DNA of 64,000 nucleotides, taken from assembly GCA_930367205.1 (NCBI GenBank), contig OV884011.1:119533866-119597865 (forward strand), written 5' to 3'. The DNA comes from Acanthosoma haemorrhoidale (Eukaryota; Arthropoda; Insecta; Hemiptera; Acanthosomatidae). Both the position numbers and the translations under genes were made by a program. Shown here piece after piece: positions 13,570 through 25,583 of the stretch (positions are counted from its first letter, which is position 1; the number at the start of each line of letters is the position of its first letter). The notes beneath the pieces were generated by a model. The model worked only from the letters and a program-made list of their open reading frames with translations, was not told where the DNA came from and did not search any database.

Positions 13570-14262
13570 CTTGCTTGATGCGTCATCGGTGGGTGAGTTC
13601 ATCATGTTTTTGACTCGTTGCAGCACCTAACCAAACCAGTGTTTAACACTATGACCCCACCACCTCTCCCACATCGATGGCAAGAGACTGTCGGGGAAAA
13701 ATGAGGTTAAGAATTAGTATGTAAGTTTGATTTAACTTATCGATCGAGTAAAGCAGAAGAAATGGTTGACATCACGGCGCTTGGCCCACCAACGACAAGC
13801 CTCTAAGGGGCACCCTCACTGATATCAGACTAACTACGACTGCACTACATGCCTAGAGAAGACTCTAGGCCCAGCCACCAGTGGACTCTCACCACTGTAC
13901 CGTAACAATCAACCTCCACCGAGGATTCCCACACTCCTTACTCCTCTCACACCACCTTCAAGCAGGTCCTCCTAGTACAAGGATCCAATCACTCTAAATA
14001 TTTTATATTTCTCCAAAAAAAAAAAAAAAATATGTAAGTTAGTTTTATGTTTGATCAACAAGGTGAGCCCCATCACCTTTATTAGAGTCAGTTCCGTCCA
14101 GTCACGTTATATAATGTGTTGTTTATTCCATTATTTAATTTTTATAAAATAGCAAAACCTGTATCGACGCTACAGGAAACACAAACATAAATTGTAAATA
14201 GATTCACCTGAGGATCGATAATTGTATATAATTGTGAATTTAAAGGGGCAAGGACGGGAGAA
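13570..14262 (+). mobile_element. J2 Jockey-like LINE 3' end, interrupted by a nested insertion
   Basis: A 5'-truncated copy of J2. The left part matches the J2 C-terminal coding end at 34193-34354 (the GVPSVGEF to PHRW region), with a small internal deletion. The right part matches the J2 3' UTR, which contains CCCCATCACCTTTATTAG and ends near TTTAAAGGGGC. The copy is split at 13728-14030 by a second, poly(A)-tailed element with a 10-bp target-site duplication. The coding part is too short to function. Identity rests on alignment by eye to the copies at 25584, 33930 and 40471. Confidence 0.8.
13728..14030 (+). mobile_element. Family P poly(A)-tailed retroelement nested in J2
   Basis: A 303-bp insertion ends in 16 A residues and is flanked by the exact 10-bp direct repeat TATGTAAGTT (13718-13727 and 14031-14040), where the uninterrupted J2 copies have one. 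These are the marks of target-primed reverse transcription. The 3' half aligns with the reverse complements of 29669-29925 and 43603-43810: CTAGGC, then GGACTCTCAC, then a CCTTC-rich block with ACACCACCTTCAA. That makes P a multi-copy family. I see no intact protein; it may be the 3' end of a LINE or a SINE. It inserted after the J2 copy. Confidence 0.75.
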
Positions 14263-15931
14263 AAAAATTACTTTTCGTAGTGCCTGGAAAGAATAGAAAG
14301 AATTATACTAGTTCGCAAATAAAGTAAATAGAGAAATATAAGCAAATAATTACAATTTAATATCATTTTATATTCAAGTTTTTGTTGGGGTACGGTGAAG
14401 AAAAATATGATGTATACTTTGCAGTTGCGTGCGTATTTGTACCTCAAATAGGGCAGGGAGGGTGGTTTACTGTAAAATGAACCAGTAACTTGTCTTTTAT
14501 AGAGCTTCAATTGAAAAAAAAATGATCATATCCCTAATAATTGAATAGAAAACTCTAAAAACCTTTTTGTGAACTTAATCAACAGGTTATTGCCGATAAC
14601 CGAAGTATGGGAAGGGTAATGCAAGCAGCGAATTACCCACTTTGTTTCTTTGCCTGAGCAAGCTAAGTGTACTTCTCTAAACCGGACCAATTAATTTTAA
14701 TGGCAGGCCAATTTATAAGAGCGATGAATCCAAGTTTGTAATTAGGGATGGGGTCCGAGAGATCAGAGGTGCCCAGCCGACCGGCGATAACCTCGTTACT
14801 AAAAAGGGCCTCAGGCATATATAATTATGGGGGCCCTTTAATGTCAGCTTCTGTGCTGACCTTTGACAGTTTAGCAGTTAGTGTATCGGAGATTTAGCTG
14901 GTATCTAATAGACCATACTCTGTGCAGCTTTCGGTATTAGTGTGTCATAAGGAAACCGTAACAATAGTGACTGCTTTATGTCCAATGGATTGAGTTCCAA
15001 TCACTTGACCGAAAGCGAAGTTTTTCCTCTTCTAGAAGCTCTCGTCAGAATTGGGGCACTGAATGTTCCAATAAAGTTTCTAAAGAAACACTCCAACACT
15101 CTTGAATTGAATAGATTGCTCAGACTAGTGTTAAAACTAGCAACTAATAAATTTTAAAGCAATTATTTCCTGGATTAATATCTCCTGATCTTTTAAAAAG
15201 TTATTTTCAGATAGTCACACCTCTCGATTAATTTTCCATTAGTTTCTAGCACACAGTTATGCTAAGGTTTTACTAACTGATTAATTCTAAAATTACTGGA
15301 ATGGGACAAAAAAAAGTAAACAACTTACTATAGTAAACTTTAATGATACTCACTCTAGTGAATTTTAATGATGGCGCATGTTATTCAACTACATTAAAAA
15401 CAGGCAATGCAACTTCAAAAAATTAACTTCACAGAGAACTGCTAGTTCTGCACCTACAGGCTCACTTCATATACACAAAAGTTAAGACGCTTCATGAGGA
15501 CTTTTCTTATACAAGATCATTCAACATTAGTTCAAAATAGGGAACATTTTTTTAAGCCCCCAATGAAAACTTATAGATTAATCTTTCCTATTTACCTGGA
15601 TATATCAAATAATAACCAATTTCGCTGCATTATTTTATTATCACTTAAAAATATGTTGATGTGCAATAAGGCATAAAAATCAGCTGTAGTGATTGTTCTT
15701 ACCTCTTTCCTTGTACGGTTCTCCGATATCGATGGGTCAACATAACTCAGGTGTTTGTTTTTCAAACCAGTTTTTTCTAGTACTCCTTGGGTTGTTTGTT
15801 CAATTGGGGGAGCTACACTGTACTACTGGGACGAGTTAGCAACTCGTGAGTTTAGTGTTTAAGGTTGTTAGGACATTTATGTCAATAAATAGTATATTAT
15901 ATTAAATATAATAGTAAACAGTAATATCACA
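14263..15931. other. Non-coding DNA with a GC-richer block
   Basis: No gene was found. About 14590-14880 is richer in G+C than its surroundings and dense in short words resembling transcription factor sites: CCAATTAATTTTAATGG, TGTAATTAGGGAT and a paired GGGCC/GGGCCC around a TATATAATTA. It could be a cis-regulatory module. Conservation in a related genome would be needed to tell. A 60-codon frame at 15494-15676 is unremarkable. Confidence 0.3.
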
Positions 15932-16090
15932 AAAAGCTTACAGAACAAATAAATCAAGTGAATTTCTTTTTATCGATATGTTGTTCTAAATAGTTGATAT
16001 TCACCATGTTCTCGGTTTATTTGGTAACTATGAGGTCAATGGTGGCTTGGAAAAACGTTAACAAAACAGAAACAAATTTTACAGAAGAGT
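15932..16090. repeat. Direct repeat R2, copy 1
   Basis: About 160 bases recur in the same orientation at 16995-17175. The match runs from AAGCTTACAGAACA through CTTTTTATCGATAT and TTGATATTCACCAT to AACAGAAACAAATTTTACAG. Most differences are single bases. Copy 2 carries an extra block of about 26 bases after GGAAAAAC. The copies lie about 1.06 kb apart. They could be a local duplication, or the ends of an element enclosing 16091-16994, but they do not start with TG and end with CA and I see no target duplication. Confidence 0.75.
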
Positions 16091-16994
16091 GGAAAGCAAC
16101 ATTTAACTAGTAACAGAATTAATAACTATATCTGCACTTAACCTCCTGCAAGCCACAGTATATATAAAAATGAATACTGCTATCAATCAAGAATGTTAAA
16201 CCTTTGCAATTAAAGAAAATTATACTGAGGGAATACATTATTACTCCCCTTTATGTTATTATCAAATTGTTGATGCTTTAATAAGTGTAGAGTATCTATG
16301 GATGAATCCATATAAAGGGTAATACAAACGAAACATATATAAATATTTAAAATAAACACCCCCAAAAAACACTGTATCAATGAAATTCGAAAGACCGGCT
16401 AAAATTGAGCGGATTTAGGTACTGCTTGAGCCGGGGCAGCGAAGAAGACAGTGGGTCTGATCCGGCCTGCCTCAGGCATCCCTTGCACAGAAGCCCTTAT
16501 TAAATTTTAAAGGGTGGATCTCGTAGGCCCTGTAGGGACATAACTGTCAGCTTCAACAGAGAAAATACAAGGTTCGACCCCCCCTATCCTCGCTTTTCTG
16601 GATAACAGTATCTCCGCGTTAGGCCCGTCTCATCCTGGATGCAAATGAAATGAGTGTCCTAGCACTTTCCCAGGGCCGGTTACTTAGCCGGGAACACTTT
16701 ATTTTATGTATTTTCTGAGGTTTTCCGCCACCGTCCTGTCTCAGGGACGTAATCGGTTTTCCTTTTACCCCCCTACGCGACATATATCTCCTCTTTACAC
16801 AGTCAACGCGATAATATTTTCACGGATTTATCCTTCACCCTTTACCCTTAACACCCTCTTGTTGGTTTTTGGCTTATCTTCTTGGAATATATGGATCATT
16901 CCTGAGAGCTTAGAAACTAAGAAGGTATTTTATAGCCTCTTGACGTGATATTTATTCACAATGACTTCAACTACGTTCTGTTCAAATAATAAAC
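16091..16994. other. Unassigned segment between R2 copies, with a GC-rich core
   Basis: The interval between the two R2 copies has a GC-rich core at about 16385-16760 that stands out from its A/T-rich flanks. It contains GGTTCGACC, which resembles a pol III B box, but no cloverleaf or matching A box, so it is not called as a tRNA or SINE. An 80-codon frame at 16706-16948 has no recognised domain. If R2 is a pair of terminal repeats, this would be the body of the element. Confidence 0.3.
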
Positions 16995-17175
16995 AAAGCT
17001 TACAGAACAGATAAATCAAGTGAATTTCTTTTTATCGATATATTGTTCTAAATAGTTGATATTCACCATTTTCTCGGTGTATTTGGTAACTATGAGCTCA
17101 ATGGTGGCATGGAAAAACTGGTTGTCATATAAAAACAAAACGTTTACAAAACAGAAACAAATTTTACAGAAGAGT
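16995..17175. repeat. Direct repeat R2, copy 2
   Basis: Same-orientation partner of 15932-16090, with an extra block (TGGTTGTCATATAAAAAC) inside it near 17119-17144. A 78-codon reverse-strand frame (17016-17252) passes through it but is A/T-driven, has no motif and is broken in copy 1, so it is not called as a gene. Confidence 0.75.
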
Positions 17176-19992
17176 ATTTTAAAGGATATCTGTTTCTCGT
17201 AAATCAGCCTATGGCCAAAATGAATTCTATTTCTTTCAAAAATGATTGTCAACTATAAGAAAATTCAATGTAAATTTAATAATACTCAAATGTAAACAAA
17301 ACCCTGGTGTAACCTACTATAACTGCCACTTTCCTCAATCAAGAGGCCAAAACTAGGTTTTGATTACTGGCCCGAATTGGCACATGGTGGACTGTCTGTT
17401 GTTATGGGGATTTCTTTCTATTTTTTATTGATTATTTATTTTCTTATTCTTACACTCAGTGAATTCATTAGGATGTACCATGTTATTCATTGGGGGAAGA
17501 TGGTCCCGCAATGAAATTTTTTTTCTATTCTGTTCGTTAGGTTCAATTATTATAATTACAAGAAATTAACATTTATTATCCTGATAGTGAGTGTAGACAT
17601 CATATCAGTTTGGCATTTTGATATAAGTGATTATATATTACGTCACATATTACATGTTATAGATGTATGTTTATTTCAAACTTAATACTATATAGTATAA
17701 ATAAGTATGGCAGAATATTTCTAAAATATAGTTTAGCTGTTAAAGAGCGGCTGAGAAGCCACAGGCGGAAGAGGTACGGCTGGGTCGATACTGAGGTAAC
17801 AGGTACCACTTGTAACCGCTTAGACAAACAATAGCAGTCCGTTGCTGTTATAGCACACTTAGACTGCTACTTTAGTCGGTAGCAGATGTTCCGTCGGCGC
17901 TCCCTTGATCGATGTCTTTTAAATACACACCTCCCCTATTTGAAAGTGTCATCTTCATCACCTGTAGGGCACATTCACGCCTCCCTAAGCTGAATAAGCA
18001 TTATGATAAAAATGATTATTGATTCGCTTATATTATTATTGCAGCAGCAACATGTAGGTAAAAAATTAAAGGAGGCAGAAAAATTAATCCGCAGTAAAGG
18101 TTGTCTGCCCACAAATATGTACAGTGGCATACACAATGCAACTCATGTGTATACCGAGCAAACGCATTGACTTTCAAAATGTATCTTGTTTCTTTTCAAT
18201 GCAAGGATTGTTCTTTGAAAAGTGGAACACCTAAAAATATTCGACATAATAAAAAAAAACTCTTTAACTGAGTTTTATAATGACGTGGAGGAACATATAA
18301 AATACGTGATTTATTAGATATATTTAAAATGTCTTTTGTTTTACTATCTTTTATATTTTGAACTGTAAAAAAAAAACAATGGAACTTTAAATATAAAATA
18401 GTATCTTCAACTAGTGAAACAGATGTAACTTATTTCGGTAATAATTCCTAGACTCACTTATAATTTTTTTAAAAGTGGTTTTATCAGTATTTACAATTGT
18501 AAACTACATATTAATACCACTGTAATATATAAAACATATTGGTAGAATAATGGCAAGATTCGTATAGGTGATATCTCCCAGGCATAAAATAAAATAAGTA
18601 ATTTATAAATTCAGGTGGTAAAATTTGATTACAACTTCATTTCATTATAATAACTTCAGCCTTGGGACCATTGGCTCATATGGGATACAACATCAACAGT
18701 TTCTCCCACCCCGTTATTAATAGAGCTCTTCTGCACACTCGCCTTTCGTAATCTTCTTCATCCTCCACTGCAGCCCGTCTGGGTGTGTTGAAGTGACTAT
18801 GACCTTCCAATATCTTGCATTAGTTAGCTGTACTCATTGTCAACAAACATAATACTTCTAAACTTCCTTTCATACGATGAGTCATACATCTAGGATCTTC
18901 CTTTTCCACACTTCTATCTCTAGTATTATGATAAATTCTAGTACAGTAGCCACTTAGATTGTGGACCGTGGTCCACATTCGGACTACAGTGAAGCTTTGT
19001 TTGGACCACGACATAATTAAGAATAAAGAAAATCATAATGTTACATTGGACAGCACATCGTGCAAGCAGGATTCGTGGATGTGGCCCGACGTTTGTCTTC
19101 ATGTTCATCTCTGCTCCTCCGGGAGGAAAAGGTATATTCTGAGTTGACGTATCAATTACAGTTTTCAAAGACACAAACCTAGTAGTTGTGTCATCGGTAA
19201 ACAACAATCCCGATTCTACGAAAAAAATTTCACTAAAAACGTTCAGTAATGACGGACGGGTGATCAAAAAGCACATCGCATATATATTACCCTGCAGTCA
19301 GCGAACGATAAAAAAATGTAATCGTGAATCTTGATTTGATGGTGTACTTTAATTAGTATAATTTGTAAAACGTTCCCCTTACAATTACCTGTTCCTTTGC
19401 TGAACCTATTACGGTGGATAAAAATGCAAAGTAATTCATTAGTGAGCGTTGAAGCCGGTTGCATGTTCTAGCCCTAACAATAACTTCCTTTTTAAATGTA
19501 AGACCGTTCCGTGAACGCCCCCCCCCCCCCGTTTCCCAGCCAGCACACCCAGACTTACTTACGATTAAAAAAAAAATTACTGATAAGAAGCTGTTTTCGG
19601 TCTCAAATCGACATCTGATATTCAGGGAATGATTAAATTAACGCGATTTTTTGTTTTTTTTTATTCAATCTAGCAACTGTTGAATGTATTTTTATTTTCA
19701 AATAATACAATGTGTATACAGAATTTTATCTGAACGGTTAGCAGCATCATTTCCGAATTTTTTTGAGGTAAAAGCTATCTTTGAAATATTCTATGAAGTA
19801 TTTTAAGCTATTGTTTATTTTATGAGATATTTGAGGCGTTTATTTTACGATATAAATAAAAACCAACAGGCTCAGGAACATGAATTTTCAATGTATGCTC
19901 AGTAGTTTATGTGTTTATCTATTTGTATGCACGGTAGTTCAGGAGTAGTTTTGCAAGATGAAACCAAACAATAAAATATATTGAAACTTCTT
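17176..19992. other. Non-coding DNA with unassigned reverse-strand frames
   Basis: About 17740-17990 is a GC-richer block without a recognisable frame. Reverse-strand frames at 18820-19014 and 18938-19276 look somewhat protein-like (for example PFPPGGAEMNMKTNVG in the longer one). They overlap in different frames, and neither matches a family I can name. They may be remains of a transposon. A perfect 8-bp inverted repeat with a 2-base centre (TGTGGACC GT GGTCCACA) lies at 18960-18977. A C run sits near 19519. Confidence 0.35.
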
Positions 19993-21310
19993 TATTGTGA
20001 TAGAATTACAATCTACCATATTAGGCAATAAGTGATTGTGATAAATGTTCTCATTCATACCATATTTACAATTTTCATTAACTCGCTCATTCATACAGTA
20101 TTCACAAACAGCCCAGAGACCTCCCATGGTTGTCACCTCCCTCGCATGCGAAAGAGGAAGTAGAGCCTTGGGGTGTTTGGGAGGTCCCCGATGTTTCTCC
20201 ATCAGCCGTGTGATCGAATACGAGCCAGTGGAGGCTGACAAAGAGCGCGAGAGCCACATACGCCCAGAACATGATCGGAGAAACTGGGCGTTGCTCCCAC
20301 AGGACTCCCACTGTCACGTATTTATAGCAGGTCTTGAAACCACTGCCGTTTTAGTCTCCGAGGAGAATTATAGGGATGAGTGGTGCAGTGCAATGACTGT
20401 GGTAGGGGATTAGGGTGGTTGGATAGGTTAGTATGGAATTTTATGAACTTGGAAGGGATCCGTTCAAGAATGTAAGGTATATTGAGATCGTTATGAAGGG
20501 TTTTGTTGCTGACGTAATAAGGGGCATTTACTATTGTTCTCAGGACGTTTGATTGAAAGGCTTGGAAACGCTCGATGTTCAGCGTTTTTCCCATTGCTCC
20601 ATTCCGTATGTCCCAATTGGCTTAAGTATAACTTTGTAAATTAGTAATTTGTTTTCTATTGATAGATGGGATGTCCCTTGAAGTAGTCTGTACAGTCGTC
20701 AAAAGCGTCTGCTTAGTTCTTGGTTTTGTAGCCTCGTATGTGGGTTTCAGGTCGACAGTTTGTCGAGATGGAAGCCTAAGTACTGTTCTATGTCAGATAC
20801 AGGGAGAGGAATGTAATTCAAATAAACCATTGGACAAGACTTGTGGCAGAGGGTGAAGGTAATCTGGGAAAATTTTGCTTTATTAACTTTGATAGGCCAT
20901 TGGTTGTACCAATACTCGATCTCATCAAGGTGTTTTTGAAGGTTATGGGGTATTATTGGGGTGTGGGTGGGATGACAAGACTGCAGTGACATCTGCAAAT
21001 GTGGCCAAGAAGGTATTGGGAGTAAAAGGTACACCAGCGGGGTATAGGTTGTAGAGGATGGGACCCAGGACACTGCCCTGTAGAACTCCTGGTTTTATGG
21101 GATAGTAGTTAGAATATTCTAAGCCACAGTGAACATAGAAGAAGCGGTTTGAAAGGTAGGAGCGTAGGATTAGAAAAAGAGCAACAATGCAAGAACACAA
21201 CATTTTCTTCTTTGCATGGAGAAGACTTATTACTCGAGGACTATTGATCGTCGGATTACCGTTAAGAGAGTGATGGAGAGAGGAGTGTGGTGGAAGAGAG
21301 AGCAAAATAG
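19993..21310 (-). mobile_element. J1 Jockey-like LINE, reverse strand, 5'-truncated and broken
   Basis: Read on the reverse strand, this is the end of a non-LTR retrotransposon. About 21180-20943 encodes reverse transcriptase motifs: LRSYLSNRFF, then GVLQGSVLGPILYNLY, then LATFAD. The catalytic box, normally FADD, reads FADV because the codon at 20988-20990 is Val. A frame change leads to the following RT region (about 20940-20747, including PVSDIEQYLGFHLDKL) and the C-terminal region FQAFQSNVLRTIVNAPYYVS (about 20594-20322). A 3' UTR of about 330 bases ends at ATTCTATCACAATAAAG. The block upstream of LRSYLSN seems deleted, since the usual FDRVWH motif is missing. It cannot make an active enzyme. 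Confidence 0.85.
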
Positions 21311-21814
21311 TGATCTAAAGAGTACATTGTACGAGGGAGGGGGGGGGGGTTACATGGGAGACATGGAGCCAGTGAAGTAACTGTGATGGATGGCCCAGGT
21401 ACCTGTTACTGCACAGGCACAATACATCTATTCTCATACTGGTCCTGTCTTATGCCGGGGTAAATGGCTTCTCTCAGTTCCTTACTTCTTCAGCTGTGGG
21501 CCTTTTGTACGGTGTCTGAGCTACCCTTTACAACACTGAGGTCAACACAGAACAATATCGGTAAGCAGACATATTTTGTTTTTGTCCTATTTACGTTATC
21601 GTCAAGATTTTTAATTTGATAGCTTACACAATATAATAGTGTATAGTATTTATACTGAAACTTCTTCCTCCGTCAGCTGCGTCACAAGATACAAGCCTGT
21701 GGAGACTAATAGTATATAATTATACTTTTTTTTCATAACAAGGTTATTAACTACTTATTGAAAAAATATTCAAATAGGATTAAATTTATTTCGAGTACTA
21801 TCAGGCCATTAATA
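21311..21814. other. Spacer between J1 and mariner
   Basis: No gene was found. There is a G run near 21342. At about 21670-21705 a short piece (CCGTCAGCTGCGTCACAAGA, then CCTGTGGAGACT) resembles the J1 3' UTR on the reverse strand, but it is too short to call. About 21360-21550 is GC-richer and unassigned. Confidence 0.35.
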
Positions 21815-23042
21815 GGAGGGTGGCCTGAAAAGTTTCCGACCTCAACATGAAGATAGCAGCAGTCGTAAATAAAAGCTAGTGAATTTCGTTGTTCATCTGT
21901 TGACAGTTACTCACCAATGTTTCAGCCATTTTGGACGCGCAGTTGTTGTGTAACAGTCGTTTGAGTGAGTCGATGTGAGTGTTTTTATGAAAATGGACAA
22001 AATCGAGTATCGAGCTGTCATTAAATATTTGTTTTTTAATTGGCAATACATCTACGCAAATCAATGATGAGTTTGGAGATGGCAACTTACCACAGTGAAA
22101 TTTTGGGCAGCTGAATTTAAACGTGGTCGTATGAGCTTGGGAGACGATGAAAGTTAGGGACGTCCAAAAACTGCAACTAGTGATGAAAACATCGCCAAAG
22201 TTCACCAAATGGTGCTAGACGACCGCCGAGTTAAAGTGAGAGAGATAGCAGAGGTAATGAACATGTCAAAATAACGTGTTTGTCACATATTAAATCAACA
22301 TTTAGAGATGAGAAAGCTGTCCGCGCGTGGGTGCAGCGTTTGCTCACGTTAGACCAAAAACGTGTTCGAATGAACATTTCCAACGCTCTGTTGGCGCAAT
22401 AAATCAGAGTTTTGGCACCGATTAATTACTGTGGATGAAACTTGGATACACCATTATATGGCCGAAACAAAAATAGTCCAAATAGTGGACTACAAAGGGG
22501 GAACCGGCTCCAAAAAAAGCAAAAACTGTTTTTTCGGCTGGGAAAGTGATGGCGAAGTCATGGAGTTATTTTAATCGATTATCTTCAAAAAGGAAAAACC
22601 ATTACAGGAGCATACTAGGCATCATTATTTGACAAGCTGAAGGCAGAACTTTCGGAAAAACGGCCACATTTGCAGAAAAAGAAAATCCTGTGTCACCAAG
22701 ACAACACACCGTCTCATACCTCAGCGGTTGCCATGGCGAAAATCCATGAATTACGGTTTAAACTGCTTGACCATCCGCCTTACTCGCCAGATCTAGCCCC
22801 AAGCGACTTCTTTTTGTACCCTCATCAAAGAGATTTTCGTCAAATGAAGTGGCAATAACCTTCGTGAACGATTATTTTGCAGAGAAAAACGCCGGGTACT
22901 ATTTGGACGGGTTACAGAGATGGGAGCATCGCTGGGAGAAGTGTGTAGAGTTACAAGGAGACTATGTTGAAAAATAAAAAATTAATTTCTGAAAAAACGT
23001 TTTGTATCTTTGTTAGGTCGGAAAGTTTTCAGACCACCCTCG
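21815..23042 (+). mobile_element. Mariner transposon, near full length, inactive
   Basis: The element is 1228 bp, a normal mariner size, with terminal inverted repeats beginning GGAGGGTGGCCTGAAAAG at the left and, on the opposite strand at the right, CGAGGGTGGTCTGAAAAC. TA dinucleotides flank both ends (21813-21814 and 23043-23044), as expected for Tc1/mariner. The transposase reads forward from about 21988. Catalytic aspartates are visible in VDETW (D at 22434), HQDNTPSHTS (D at 22700) and PDLAPSDFF (D at 22805), giving DD34D spacing. Stops at 22155 and 22272, several frameshifts and small deletions break the frame. The C-terminal sense (RWEHRWEKCVELQ-like) is still readable in pieces. It is dead, though its ends could in principle still be recognised by a related transposase. 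Confidence 0.93.
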
Positions 23043-25583
23043 TAAAATTATTTAAAAATAATATAAAACACAAAATATCATTTCTCTTCGTAAAACATAG
23101 ATTAAGTTAAAATTTTCAATACGATTTTAATGCCAGTTTTGATTACTTTTTTAATGACAGTTCAAAAACCAATTTTACATATTTATAATCATGTTTACGA
23201 GATATTGAATTCAATACCCTGCTGAATATGGTTAGAAAAATTTTATTTTTTATTATTAAATAATTAGTGAGCTAATGACCATTATTTATGTTTTGAGGTG
23301 TTGAATAAATTTTTCATGTCATTGCATAATAGCATGGAATTTCGACATAAATTTCAGACTCATACATTATAATTTAAAAAGAAGTTAACAAAATCTTAAA
23401 AATGGGCAACCACGGAATATTAAGTAGCATGGACAGATTATAACTGTAATCTTAGTGTTTCTTCTCCTCTACATTGCACCTTGCAAAGAAGTGGTCTATC
23501 AGAATACATACCCCATGTATGTTTACAACATATTACACATATTATACGTACATATATACGCATATCGCCTATTAAAATAGTTGTAGTGATAATTAAAGTA
23601 ACTGTCTTACAGATTATCTGTCGAAACCAACAAACTGTATACGCTGGTCAAGGAACAAATTTTGCAATGTGACATGAAACAATGCAACATTAAAAATGAA
23701 TAAAGTTAGACATTGTAAAATTAATCAGCTTAGCCCAGTGTCTACTATATCTAAATCTCTTACCTGTAGTAACCGTAAGGTAGAAAAGATGTTTTAGGAA
23801 GCTGGGAGGTGAGTATTAAAGAAGTATTAGTAACTAATGATATCTGAAAATTACACTCAATGTGTAGCTCGGGGGAAGGTACGAACTGCTTCGAGACAAA
23901 AAAAAATTACTTTAGCACGTAAACCAATTATTCACAGATAAATATAGAGCATGGAGGCCTCGTTACAACCAGGTAAATAAAAGTATATGGCTGTGGCTTA
24001 AACACAAAGCAATCCAAATAAAAGTGAATAAAGTGAACATAGAAAAAAAATTAAATAATGGTTGTTTATAAAGAATAAGTGCATAAAATAGAATTGAATT
24101 GAAAGAGAAAATACATAGTTAAAAAAATAATGTGATAAATAACAGCATATGACACGGTTATCAGTAGAAATCGAGTCAGACAATATTTGAAAGTATCTTT
24201 TTTTTATCATGAGTTTATTTATCACGAGTCTTCCAAAATCAATCCTATTTATAAATTCTTTTAGGGGTTTATAACATTTACTGCATAAATCTGAAGGGTG
24301 CTTTGGCCATTCACCTCCCCTCGTAACCAGGGCCTTTACTTTAATAAGCTTTGCCCTTTCTCTTAAACATCAGGTAAGCTTGAAATTTCGGATTGTCTGC
24401 CCACCAAAATTAGAGTATTGTTGAGTTTGAAAGTCCAAATCATTCAAGTATTGTCCTATTTAGCCTTGTCTTGTGATATAAATGTCACGACTGCATATGT
24501 AAAAACTTGCAATATTAACATTCTGCATATTTTCTTTAGTTATTGCACTGCGAATATAAAAAATGATTTTCTTTTATCTCCTCTATTTTTATTTAAGGTA
24601 AGTATAAGATAAAATGACGTCTCATAGCTATAAAAATGCCACTGAGGAGCGAACTGGGATTCACAACGGTTGAATGTAATCTGGCGGAACTGTCAAATTC
24701 AGGGATGCTGATTATCCAAAGAAAAAAATATGGTAATGATAGAGATAGTAAACCTCTGAGAGTAAACCTCAGAGAGTAGTTGTGTTGTAATATAAAGGTG
24801 GAAACCTTAACCTTCTTGATCGGTAACAAGGAAAATTAAGTTGCTTAATAACTTAAGTCTTTGCTTTTACGGCAGTTGAATATGAAAGCAGAAACATGTC
24901 TTTTTAAAAATCTTATTTGGCCAGTAGACAGTGAAATAAAATCTTAAACTGACAGACTAACGCTATGAACGAATAAGGTGAGAAGGAGAAAACGTGCTTC
25001 TTATTTGAAAGGTAAATATAGTCTTCTTAGGTGCGTGCACGTCAAGCTGTTGGTTCTGTCCATTCAGAAGTCGTTATTCATCCGAATAAGTAGTATGATA
25101 GTGGCATAAAATAGATTCACTTATATTATCAAATTAACAGTTAATTATCGTATTAATATATATATATATTATTATTATTTACATATGAGAACCAATAATT
25201 ATTAATATATTAAAGGCACAAACGTTATAACGTTTCAAACCAATGCACACTTTTTGTACGCCATACGTAAAAAACAAAATCGATGCCTCATAAGCGATTA
25301 GTTTTATAATTAAACATTAGAATTTATTATAGAAAAATACATTTCTATTAAAGTAAAACCATTCAATACTCATGAGGTTAGCAATTGATAGCTAAGCGAA
25401 ACTAATTTCTCTATGGATTATTTTCAGTGGAAATCTGGTTTTATGGACAATAACACCTGGGAAACGCCCTTCACAGTCAATAAGATGACCAGTGCTACTA
25501 ACTATTTAACTCCAATAGTAAACTCGTAGCATAAATGGATGCAACACTTTATTCATAAAAGTGCAAGCTACTTTTCCTTTAGT
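23043..25583. other. AT-rich non-coding DNA, no gene seen
   Basis: Nothing recognisable beyond simple A/T-rich sequence. Open frames at 23481-23672, 23998-24225, 24418-24612 and 24593-24829 are short, hydrophobic because of T-richness, and have no motif. A TA tract lies near 25156-25169. Confidence 0.55.

Noticed and set aside
16560..16590. GGTTCGACC resembling a pol III B box
   Set aside because: No A box at proper spacing, no cloverleaf and no second copy in the window, so neither a tRNA nor a SINE is supported.
20045..20413. 122-codon forward frame
   Set aside because: It lies antisense to the J1 3' UTR and has no motif; it is a shadow frame in repeat sequence.
21670..21705. Another J1 3' UTR copy
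   Set aside because: Only about 35 bases resemble J1, too short to separate from chance without an alignment score.
22670..22858. Open frame with transposase words as a stand-alone gene
   Set aside because: It is an internal piece of the broken mariner transposase, already covered by the element at 21815-23042.
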